From contig CAJMEI010000066.1 of NCBI GenBank assembly GCA_905212395.1, positions 1 through 6,530 of the forward strand: a stretch of 6,530 nucleotides of DNA, read 5' to 3'. Shown here piece after piece: positions 1 to 4,603 of this stretch (positions are counted from its first letter, which is position 1; every line of letters starts with the position of its first letter). This DNA comes from an uncultured Christensenella sp. (GTDB lineage: Bacteria; Bacillota; Clostridia; Christensenellales; Borkfalkiaceae). The notes beneath the pieces are model-generated. The model searched no databases. It was not told where the DNA came from and saw nothing but the letters and a program-made list of their open reading frames with translations. The translations under genes and the position numbers were made by a program.

Positions 1-35
1 AACTTATTTTTGTTCTCTCTTTTTTATTTTACTAA

Positions 36-209
36 CTATGGTAACCATTTTTTTATCCATGCACCTAATTCTTCCCACCAGCTCATACATTCCACCACCT
101 TTTTCTCTTTTGTGTTCGTTCCACCTTGCACATTAAAAATACCATTGAAACTGTTGGTACAAGAGAATTTTGATGATAGAAATAACTGATAAAATTCGAC
201 AAATTTTAA
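36..209 (-). other. Stop-free frame ending in a Trp-rich amphipathic segment; gene remnant or micropeptide, uncertain
   Basis: On the minus strand a frame stays open for 57 codons between stops, with no ATG until codon 42. From that ATG (84-86) it would encode the 16-residue peptide MSWWEELGAWIKKWLP. An AAGGTGGTGG stretch lies just upstream, and a GTG at 129-131 would give 31 residues. In the 16-mer the hydrophobic residues W3, W4, L7, W10, I11, W14 and L15 fall on one helical face, with E5, E6, K12 and K13 on the other. A second short frame (start 143-145) ends in a TGA that overlaps the ATG as ATGA. I do not recognise a family. It may be the tail of a decayed mobile-element gene, a real micropeptide, or chance. 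Confidence 0.22.
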
Positions 210-222
210 CTAAAAATCACAC

Positions 223-268
223 AAAAAAATAAGCAATATTTAATTATCATTTTTTAATATCGCTTATT
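223..268 (-). terminator. Hairpin with U-tract, possible minus-strand terminator
   Basis: AATAAGC (228-234) pairs with GCTTATT (262-268). After one mismatch, AATATT-side bases 236-240 pair with 256-260. The loop is about 15 nt. Read on the minus strand the stem is followed by a run of seven T (complement of 223-229), as in an intrinsic terminator. No gene is recognised just upstream on that strand, so it may be a leftover of an older locus now split by the IS. The rest of 210-327 shows nothing codable. Confidence 0.4.
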
Positions 269-330
269 AAAATCAATTTATTATTTCTATATGTTTCATA
301 TCATTAACCATTTTTCACTATAAATTACTC

Positions 331-365
331 GTATAATGAACATGTAGTCCATTATACATTTTTTT
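331..365 (+). terminator. Left-end hairpin plus T-run inside the IS, possible read-through block
   Basis: GTATAATG (331-338) pairs perfectly with CATTATAC (350-357), closing an 11-nt loop. One base later come seven T (359-365). The stem is AT-rich, so as a terminator it would be weak to moderate. Its left arm contains the TATAAT proposed as the -10 of the circle-junction promoter, so the same bases would serve as promoter in the circle and as stem arm in read-through RNA from the flank. Confidence 0.45.
332..337 (+). promoter_or_regulatory. -10 half of the proposed IS circle-junction promoter
   Basis: A perfect TATAAT begins three bases after the CT core at the left end. In the integrated element no good -35 lies at the right distance in the flank. 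In the excised circle the right-end TTGTCA (1808-1813) would sit 17 bp upstream: 13 bases of right end, the CT core and two bases of left end. Junction promoters assembled from both ends are known in several circularising IS families, including IS110. Transcription would start near 344 and run into the leader RNA and transposase gene. Confidence 0.7.
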
Positions 366-381
366 ATTCTTAATTTCATTG

Positions 382-387
382 TATAAT
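382..387 (+). promoter_or_regulatory. Internal -10-like box upstream of the leader RNA
   Basis: A second TATAAT, in the context TTGTATAAT, lies 14 bp before the first structured stem of the leader (401). The bases 17 bp upstream (359-364) are only a T-run, so the -35 is poor. It could drive low-level leader RNA and transposase expression while the element is integrated, with a start near 394. The seven bases GTATAAT are identical at 331-337 and 381-387. Confidence 0.4.
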
Positions 388-393
388 ATCTAC

Positions 394-556
394 ATAGACA
401 CTGTGGATTAGTGCAAATTACTATCGCTTTGACGATTATATTAATAGACTCTAACCACAGATGTTTGTTTAATTGTTAATTAGTTAGATAACGCTTGACG
501 TTTAATATTGAACGAATTTACTTTCGACAAGCATTTCGTGGAACACATTGTCTAAA
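394..556 (+). ncRNA. Candidate IS110 bridge RNA (left-end leader)
   Basis: IS110-group elements encode in the left end an RNA with a target-binding and a donor-binding loop (known from IS621). Here CTGTGG (401-406) plus TTA (408-410) pair with TAA (452-454) and CCACAG (455-460), with A407 bulged. The enclosed internal loop is split by a small ATCG/CGAT hairpin (423-426 with 433-436). The left side ends in AAATTACT (415-422), identical to the DNA just left of the IS including its CT core, as expected for a left target guide. The right side contains TAG (445-447), which complements only CTA of the right flank. A second domain is GCTTG (493-497) with CAAGC (528-532), extended by CG/CG past an A-A mismatch, then GACAA/TTGTC (526-530 with 548-552) as an alternative. 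Donor guides could not be assigned. Both ends are approximate. Confidence 0.6.
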
Positions 557-582
557 ATATTTTGTAAAGGAGTTTTTTTATT

Positions 583-1761
583 ATGATTTATGTTGGAATC
601 GATGTTGCAAAAGATAAACATGATTGTTTTGCTATGAATTCTGATGGCGAAATATTAATTGAAAAATTAACCATAACAAACAATTTAGATGGTTTTGAAA
701 CTCTCTACAATTCTTTAATGAATTTTTCTGATTCATTAGACAATATAAAAGTAGGGCTTGAAGCCACTGGTCATTATAGTAATAATATTCTAAACTTTCT
801 GACCGAAAAAGGATTTAATATCTATCTTATTAATCCATTACAAACTAATCTTTACGTAAAAGGTCAAAGCCTTAGAAAGACTAAAACAGATAAGTTAGAT
901 GCACATGTTATTGCTACAATGCTTGTTTCAGATAACTTAAAACCCTACATACCAGTATCATATCATATTTCTGAATTAAAGTCACTAACTAGACACAGAT
1001 TTCGTTTAGTTAAGGAAAACTCTAAATTTAAAACTTCTCTTGTAAGACTTGTAGATATTGTTTTTCCTGAACTTCCAAAAATTGTTTCTTCTGTTGCTCA
1101 AAAGTCTTGTTTAGCTTTACTTTATGAATTACCAAGTGCTAAAGATATAGCTGAATGTAATCTTACACATTTAACTCATCTTTTATCTGATAATTCAAAT
1201 AAAAAGTTTGACAGAGAAAAAGCACTTCAAATTAGAGATTTAGCTAGAAAATCCATTGGTTTAAATAGCAACTCTGTTTCATTTGAGTTAAAACAGACAA
1301 TTAGTATTATTCAGTTTATACAAGAGCAACTTGATGATGTTGAGAAAAGAATAAAAGAAATTTTAAAAGAGATTAATTCTCCAATACTAACAATACCTGG
1401 AATTTCTTTTAAAACTGCTGGCTCTATTTTAGCTGAAATTGGAGATATTTCTAGATTTGATTCTCCTGCTAAATTACTAGCTTTTGCTGGACTTGATCCA
1501 TCAATGTATCAGTCTGGTAAATTCTTTTCTACTCATTCAGTAATGGTAAAACGTGGTTCTAAATATCTTCGTTTTGCTTTGATGACTGCTGCTAGAATGG
1601 TTTGTTTAAATGATGCTACCTTTTGTGCTTTTAAAGATAGAAAAATGGCTGAAGGCAAGCATTATATGGTTACAATGGGACATGTAGCAAAGAAGTTGGT
1701 TCGAGTCATTTATTATTTATTAAAAACAAATAATGTATATCAAGCTAGCAAAGTGGCTTAA
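583..1761 (+). CDS. IS110-family transposase (DEDD/serine recombinase)
   Basis: This 392-residue protein has the two IS110 domains. The N-terminal RuvC-like DEDD domain starts MIYVGIDVAKDKH and carries D7, E60 (GLEATGHY), and D103 and D106 (KTDKLDAH). Their spacing matches the catalytic acidic set of IS621. A helical linker covers roughly 205-262. The C-terminal Transposase_20-type domain begins near LTIPGISFKTA (269-279) and includes FAGLDPS (301-307) followed by QSG (310-312), where S311 is the expected nucleophile. Length is typical and no frameshift is seen, so the enzyme is probably active. It should recombine a circular donor into a target using the left-end RNA as guide. The start is set by AAAGGAG (566-572), 10 bases before ATG. 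Codons are AT-rich with almost no CpG, unlike the host genes. It is not the DDE type. Confidence 0.95.
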   Translation: MIYVGIDVAKDKHDCFAMNSDGEILIEKLTITNNLDGFETLYNSLMNFSDSLDNIKVGLEATGHYSNNILNFLTEKGFNIYLINPLQTNLYVKGQSLRKTKTDKLDAHVIATMLVSDNLKPYIPVSYHISELKSLTRHRFRLVKENSKFKTSLVRLVDIVFPELPKIVSSVAQKSCLALLYELPSAKDIAECNLTHLTHLLSDNSNKKFDREKALQIRDLARKSIGLNSNSVSFELKQTISIIQFIQEQLDDVEKRIKEILKEINSPILTIPGISFKTAGSILAEIGDISRFDSPAKLLAFAGLDPSMYQSGKFFSTHSVMVKRGSKYLRFALMTAARMVCLNDATFCAFKDRKMAEGKHYMVTMGHVAKKLVRVIYYLLKTNNVYQASKVA

Positions 1762-1785
1762 TATCAATAATCGCATAGTTTTTAA

Positions 1786-1805
1786 AAGCATTTTTCGAAA
1801 TGCTT
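1786..1805 (+). repeat. Right-end hairpin of the IS, 8-bp stem with TTCG loop
   Basis: AAGCATTT (1786-1793) pairs with AAATGCTT (1798-1805) around a TTCG tetraloop, 25 bp after the transposase stop and three bases before the TTGTCA box. No T-run follows, so it is not a standard terminator. AAGCATTT also occurs at 529-536 near the 3' end of the leader RNA, and both copies are followed within 30 bases by TTGTC. This may be a subterminal recognition or RNA-stabilising element. Confidence 0.55.
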
Positions 1806-1807
1806 AT

Positions 1808-1813
1808 TTGTCA
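1808..1813 (+). promoter_or_regulatory. -35 half of the proposed IS circle-junction promoter
   Basis: TTGTCA differs from the TTGACA consensus at one base and points outward from the right end. It lies 13 bases before the CT core at 1827-1828. In the integrated state it faces an A-run with no -10 at 17 bp, so it should be nearly silent. Joined to the left end it completes a promoter with TATAAT. Confidence 0.68.
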
Positions 1814-1828
1814 TGCAATAATTTATCT

Positions 1829-1848
1829 AAAAAATTTTAAAATTTTTT
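1829..1848. repeat. AT-only 20-bp palindrome abutting the IS
   Basis: The sequence A6-T4-A4-T6 is its own reverse complement and begins right after the CT core, so the IS sits exactly at its edge. Being pure A and T, it may be a chance product of composition or a weak terminator-like structure. Confidence 0.5.
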
Positions 1849-1852
1849 TACA

Positions 1853-1889
1853 TTAAAAAACCTAAAACGCCAAATACGCATTTTAGGTT
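1853..1889 (-). terminator. Intrinsic terminator of the ornithine cyclodeaminase-family gene
   Basis: AACCTAAAA (1859-1867) pairs with TTTTAGGTT (1881-1889), with two more G-C pairs inside after one mismatch. On the minus strand the stem runs into six T. It starts 17 bp after the stop codon of the minus-strand gene at 1907. Its position shows that host DNA begins again before 1853, which bounds the IS on the right. Confidence 0.85.
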
Positions 1890-1906
1890 AAAGAAAAATT
1901 TTTAAA

Positions 1907-2800
1907 TTACTTTAATTTTTCATAAATTATATTTGCCAAAGTAATATCGTGAAGCGCAATACCTACGCTATAAGCGATAATACGTTCGTCGTCGCTTTCT
2001 CTACCCTTTACTTTGCCGTTTACAACGTCGCATATTTCTTCAAATCGTTTAAATTTATTAAAATTTTTAAAGTTTTTTAAATGTCCCGTATCGTCGCCGA
2101 AAATTTTATCGAAAACTAAGTCGCAATCCATAAAACCCCTTGTGTGAATAGGAACGATTAAACACCCTTTTTTATATTTATCGGGAGTAGTAAAGTCGTT
2201 TTCTTGATAAGTAACGGCAGACACTATAACGTCGCAATTATTTACTAAAGAATCGTAATCGTCATAAACTTCAAAAGTAACGTGTTTTCTATCTTTATAT
2301 TCGGCGATTATTTCTTTCGCTCTGTTTTTATAGTTAAAAATTCTTATAATAACGTCGTGGTCAATAGTGTCGATAAAAATTTTTAAAGCGAGTTTTCCGA
2401 CTTCGCCAAGCCCTATAAACGCTATCGTTTTAAAATCCTTTTTTGCAAATAGGTATACGGAATGAATTCCTACCGCCGACGTACGAAGTATCGTTAAATA
2501 AGAAGCGTCCATCACCGCCTTTAATTGACCGTTTGATAAATCGTACAGCATTAAATTTGCGTTAAGCGACGGTGTATTATCAGGATATCTATTAACCAAT
2601 TTTACTCCGCCCACGTTTAAAGCAGGAATACAGCAAGGCATGGTATTATAAAAAATACTTCCTTTTTCGTCTAAATGAATAGATGTTTTTGGCGGTAATA
2701 AACTTTCTTTTTTATGTTTTATAGTATCATTTACGATTTTTAGCAATTCAAAAGAATCGATATTAATTTTCTTTATCTGTTCATCGGTTATATATCTCAT
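1907..2800 (-). CDS. Ornithine cyclodeaminase/mu-crystallin family protein
   Basis: The protein has 297 residues, slightly short for a family usually of 310-350. It shows the family layout: an N-terminal dimerisation/substrate part with GGVKLVNRYPDN (64-75), where K67 fits the conserved lysine, then SLNANLMLYD (78-87) and LRTSAVG (105-111). A Rossmann dinucleotide site follows at FIGLGEVG (128-135), then FGDDTGH (234-240) in place of the usual GADxPGK block, and AYSVGIALHDI (276-286). Members include ornithine cyclodeaminase, alanine dehydrogenases, ketimine reductases and amino-acid synthases of siderophore pathways, all cytosolic NAD(P) enzymes. The altered substrate motifs and the lack of pathway neighbours prevent a substrate call. 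AAAGGA lies 6 bases before the ATG and supports this start. It is monocistronic, with its own promoter and terminator. Confidence 0.85.
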   Translation of the reverse strand: MRYITDEQIKKINIDSFELLKIVNDTIKHKKESLLPPKTSIHLDEKGSIFYNTMPCCIPALNVGGVKLVNRYPDNTPSLNANLMLYDLSNGQLKAVMDASYLTILRTSAVGIHSVYLFAKKDFKTIAFIGLGEVGKLALKIFIDTIDHDVIIRIFNYKNRAKEIIAEYKDRKHVTFEVYDDYDSLVNNCDVIVSAVTYQENDFTTPDKYKKGCLIVPIHTRGFMDCDLVFDKIFGDDTGHLKNFKNFNKFKRFEEICDVVNGKVKGRESDDERIIAYSVGIALHDITLANIIYEKLK

Positions 2801-2866
2801 ATTTAGTCCTTTTATAATTTACATATACACATTACTATATAAAAAATTATTTAATATGTAAGAGTA

Positions 2867-2895
2867 AGTATACCATAAATTAAATTTTATTTCAA
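2867..2895 (-). promoter_or_regulatory. Promoter of the ornithine cyclodeaminase-family gene
   Basis: On the minus strand TTGAAA (2890-2895) and TATACT (2867-2872) are separated by 17 bp, and TGG directly before the -10 gives an extended -10. The predicted start near 2860 leaves an AT-rich leader of about 60 nt. No riboswitch-like structure is visible in it. Confidence 0.8.
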
Positions 2896-2904
2896 TCAAC
2901 AAAC

Positions 2905-2930
2905 AAAAAAAACATCCGTTCGGATGTTTT
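2905..2930 (-). terminator. Terminator of the tRNA operon
   Basis: AAAACATCC (2909-2917) pairs with GGATGTTTT (2922-2930) around a four-base loop. On the minus strand a run of eight T follows, 40 bp past the last tRNA. The plus-strand T-run is shorter, so it acts mainly on the tRNA transcript and insulates the promoter just beyond it. Confidence 0.9.
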
Positions 2931-2970
2931 TAGCTTTTTAAAAAATTGTATTTAAAATATAAAATATTTT

Positions 2971-3046
2971 TGGTGGACCATCGGGGGCTCGAACCCCGGA
3001 CACCCTGATTAAGAGTCAGGTGCTCTACCAACTGAGCTAATGGTCC
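2971..3046 (-). tRNA. tRNA-Lys(CTT)
   Basis: A 76-nt cloverleaf with acceptor GGACCAT/ATGGTCC, D-arm GCTC/GAGC, anticodon stem CCTGA/TCAGG around loop CTCTTAA (anticodon CTT), T-stem CGGGG/CCCCG with TTCGAGC, discriminator A and encoded CCA. All stems pair perfectly. It is the last gene of the cluster, 75 bp after its close paralogue tRNA-Lys(TTT). Confidence 0.96.
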
Positions 3047-3121
3047 AAATATAAAAGCAGATATAACGCTTCTGCTTATGGCGACTCATTTCCTTTTGTT
3101 CTAAAAGCACTTATGAGTAAG

Positions 3122-3197
3122 TGGTGATCCATCGGGGACTCGAACCCCGGACACCGTGATTAAAAGTCGCGTGCTCTACCGCCTGAGCTAATGGACC
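3122..3197 (-). tRNA. tRNA-Lys(TTT) with an anticodon-stem mismatch
   Basis: A 76-nt cloverleaf with encoded CCA. Anticodon loop CTTTTAA gives TTT. The T-arm is standard. Two stem positions are imperfect. In the anticodon stem CGCGA/TCACG, C29 (3169) faces A41 (3157). In the acceptor GGTCCAT/ATGGATC, G2 pairs with T71 as a wobble. It closely resembles the neighbouring tRNA-Lys(CTT), suggesting tandem duplication. As the only TTT lysine tRNA visible here, it may be essential unless another copy exists. Confidence 0.93.
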
Positions 3198-3227
3198 GTC
3201 CGTTTTAAATAAAAATATTATGTTGTT

Positions 3228-3302
3228 TGGCTGGGGTGGCAGGATTTGAACCTACGAATGCGGGAATCAAAATCCCGTGCCTTACCGCTTGGCGACACCC
3301 CA
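3228..3302 (-). tRNA. tRNA-Gln(TTG)
   Basis: A 75-nt cloverleaf with acceptor TGGGGTG/CACCCCA, which includes the U1-A72 pair typical of glutamine tRNA. The anticodon stem is CGGGA/TCCCG with loop TTTTGAT (anticodon TTG). The T-arm is GTAGG-TTCAAAT-CCTGC, with discriminator G and encoded CCA. It lies 30 bp before tRNA-Lys(TTT) in the transcript. Confidence 0.95.
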
Positions 3303-3316
3303 ATGTAAGTTTTTAA

Positions 3317-3393
3317 TGGGGCGAGAGATGGGAATCGAACCCACGACCTCCAGGACCACAATCTGGCGCTCCACCGATTGAGCTACTCTCGCC
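3317..3393 (-). tRNA. tRNA-His(GTG) with an A31-C39 mismatch
   Basis: A 77-nt cloverleaf including the encoded extra G at -1 (3393) facing discriminator C73, the identity mark of histidine tRNA. The acceptor is GCGAGAG/CTCTCGC. Loop TTGTGGT gives anticodon GTG. The pair closing the anticodon loop is A31 (3362) with C39 (3354), not Watson-Crick. The other four pairs of the stem are intact. CCA is encoded. Confidence 0.94.
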
Positions 3394-3401
3394 GTTTATT
3401 T

Positions 3402-3478
3402 TGGCGCGCCTGAAGGGATTCGAACCCCTGACACCCGCCTTAGAAGGGCGGTGCTCTATCCAGCTGAGCTACAGGCGC
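3402..3478 (-). tRNA. tRNA-Arg(TCT)
   Basis: A 77-nt cloverleaf with acceptor GCGCCTG/CAGGCGC, anticodon stem CCGCC/GGCGG around CTTCTAA (anticodon TCT, reading AGA/AGG), T-arm AGGGG-TTCGAAT-CCCTT with one G-U pair, discriminator G and encoded CCA. Only 8 bp separate it from tRNA-His. Confidence 0.96.
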
Positions 3479-3521
3479 AAACTGAACAATTTGTGAGTTT
3501 GGCTCCCTTTAAAAACTATAA

Positions 3522-3595
<74 letters not shown>

Positions 3596-3616
3596 ATCTA
3601 CGCACAATGCTCATAA

Positions 3617-3645
3617 ATAGTACCAAAATATTATTAGTTTGTCAA
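3617..3645 (-). promoter_or_regulatory. Promoter of the six-tRNA operon
   Basis: On the minus strand a perfect TTGACA (3640-3645) and TACTAT (3617-3622) are 17 bp apart, with TGG before the -10. The start would fall near 3610, about 15 nt before tRNA-Gly. No other promoter is evident in the short spacers, so all six tRNAs are probably cut from one transcript. Confidence 0.88.
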
Positions 3646-3711
3646 TCGTTTTTGTCGAATTTTTGCAAAATTTTTAAAAAAATATTTCTTTTTTTCTTTT
3701 GCTTGAAAATT

Positions 3712-3742
3712 CGACGAAAAACAGCTTAAAAATAGCGTTTTT
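3712..3742 (-). terminator. Weak terminator-like hairpin downstream of rdgB
   Basis: AAAAAC plus GCT (3717-3722, 3724-3726) pair with AGC plus GTTTTT (3734-3742) with one bulged A. The minus-strand T-run is only five bases and lies mostly inside the stem. It is the best terminator candidate in the AT-rich 160 bp between rdgB and the tRNA promoter. Confidence 0.3.
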
Positions 3743-3809
3743 AAAATTTTTTAATAAAATTTTTATCCTTTTTCTATATTTTAATACTTTTTTCATAGCA
3801 TACAAAAAC

Positions 3810-4376
3810 TTATTTTAAAGCTTTTAATAATTCCTGTATTGCCCTTGCCCTGTGAGAAACCGAATTTTTTTCTTCGTCCGAACATTCTCCGAAACATTTT
3901 TTTAAATCGTAACTATAAAATAACGGGTCGTAGCCGAAACCGCCAGTTCCGCGTTCTTCAAACAAAATTTCCCCTTCGGTTTTCCCGAAAACGCAAATAT
4001 TTTTATCTTTGGTAAGCATAGTAATACAACATACGAAATACGCTTTTCTATCTTTTCCGTTTAACTTTTTAAGAAGTTTTTTCTTATTTGCCTGCATATC
4101 GTGATTTCCCGCATACCTTGCGCTTTTTACACCGGGTTCGCCGTTTAAAGACGGAACGACCAAACCGCTGTCGTCCGCAAGCACGCTTAGTCCCGTATAG
4201 TCGTAAACTGTTTTAGCTTTTATATAAGAATTTTCTTCAAAGGTATCGTATTTTTCGTCTATTTCGCCGTTAAAACCAACGTCGGTAAGCGAAAGAATTT
4301 CGTACTTATCGCCTAAAATTTCTTTAAACTCCCTAATTTTTCCCTTATTTTCGGAAGCGATTACAAGTTTTTCCAT
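3810..4376 (-). CDS. rdgB: XTP/dITP diphosphatase, RdgB/HAM1 family
   Basis: This cytosolic house-cleaning enzyme hydrolyses XTP, dITP and ITP to monophosphate and pyrophosphate, keeping deaminated purines out of nucleic acids. From the chosen start it has 188 residues, normal for the family. Seen motifs are SENKGKIREF (8-17, nucleotide binding), FEENSYIKAK (46-55), LADDSG (66-71, with D68 and D69 as metal/catalytic acids), GVKSARYAG (83-91), GFGYDPLF (146-153, base recognition) and SHRARAI (174-180). An ATG two codons upstream (4380-4382) is only two bases from AAGGAG (4385-4390), while this ATG is eight bases away, so it is the better start. It lies 227 bp after glmS, beyond a strong terminator, so it probably has its own promoter, but I see no clear one in 4391-4528. 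Confidence 0.95.
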   Translation of the reverse strand: MEKLVIASENKGKIREFKEILGDKYEILSLTDVGFNGEIDEKYDTFEENSYIKAKTVYDYTGLSVLADDSGLVVPSLNGEPGVKSARYAGNHDMQANKKKLLKKLNGKDRKAYFVCCITMLTKDKNICVFGKTEGEILFEERGTGGFGYDPLFYSYDLKKCFGECSDEEKNSVSHRARAIQELLKALK

Positions 4377-4476
4377 TTGCATATCTCCTTAAAAGTAACA
4401 AATGAGCATATATATTAAAAATTTACCCATATGAACATTTATAATATGTGAATAACTTTACATATATTAAAACAAT

Positions 4477-4497
4477 AAAAAAATAGTTTTTAACTAT
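4477..4497 (-). terminator. Small hairpin with T-run between glmS and rdgB
   Basis: ATAGTT (4483-4488) pairs with AACTAT (4492-4497) over a three-base loop, and six T follow on the minus strand. It could be a second, weak glmS terminator or a leader structure of rdgB. The stem has only one G-C pair in six. Confidence 0.25.
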
Positions 4498-4528
4498 ATT
4501 GAAACGACAAATCTCAAAATTTAATCTT

Positions 4529-4567
4529 AAAAAAACAACGCGTTAAATAAGATTTTAAACGCGTTGT
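4529..4567 (-). terminator. Terminator of glmS
   Basis: ACAACGCGTT (4535-4544) pairs perfectly with AACGCGTTGT (4558-4567), a 10-bp stem with a CGCG core. On the minus strand it runs into seven T. It lies 36 bp after the glmS stop and should end most glmS transcripts before rdgB. Confidence 0.93.
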
Positions 4568-4603
4568 AATTTCATAAAAAATAAATCGTTTTTTCGTAGA
4601 TTT

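Larger units (their letters stand above)
328..1826 (+). mobile_element. Complete IS110-family insertion sequence, about 1499 bp
   Basis: The element holds one intact DEDD transposase and a roughly 250-bp structured non-coding left end, the layout of the IS110 group (the IS1111 group has its long non-coding part on the right). IS110 elements lack terminal inverted repeats and do not make ordinary target duplications, so ends were inferred from three signals. CT occurs at 328-329 and again at 1827-1828. TTGTCA (1808-1813) and TATAAT (332-337) would be spaced exactly 17 bp in a circle closed at one CT. The left flank AAATTACT (322-329) recurs in the leader's candidate target loop (415-422). The element has 9 CpG in the 1179-bp transposase gene against 58 in the 894-bp neighbour, pointing to recent transfer. 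The exact end could shift by a base or two around the core. Confidence 0.82.

Noticed and set aside
328..1826. Search for terminal inverted repeats and a target duplication longer than the CT core
   Set aside because: None is visible, as expected for IS110. This rules out a DDE-type reading of the element.
3005..3091. Minus-strand small frame starting in the spacer between the two tRNA-Lys genes
   Set aside because: It has an AAAGGA before its ATG, but it runs straight into tRNA-Lys(CTT) and reads the common spurious SSVGRAPDS peptide.
3108..3123. CACTTA/TAAGTG hairpin just after tRNA-Lys(TTT)
   Set aside because: One arm overlaps the CCA end, the stem is short and only four T follow. It cannot be separated from chance or from an RNA-processing spacer.
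4377..4382. Earlier ATG for rdgB adding two residues
   Set aside because: It is only two bases from AAGGAG, whereas the ATG at 4374-4376 has an eight-base spacing and gives the usual family N-terminus.
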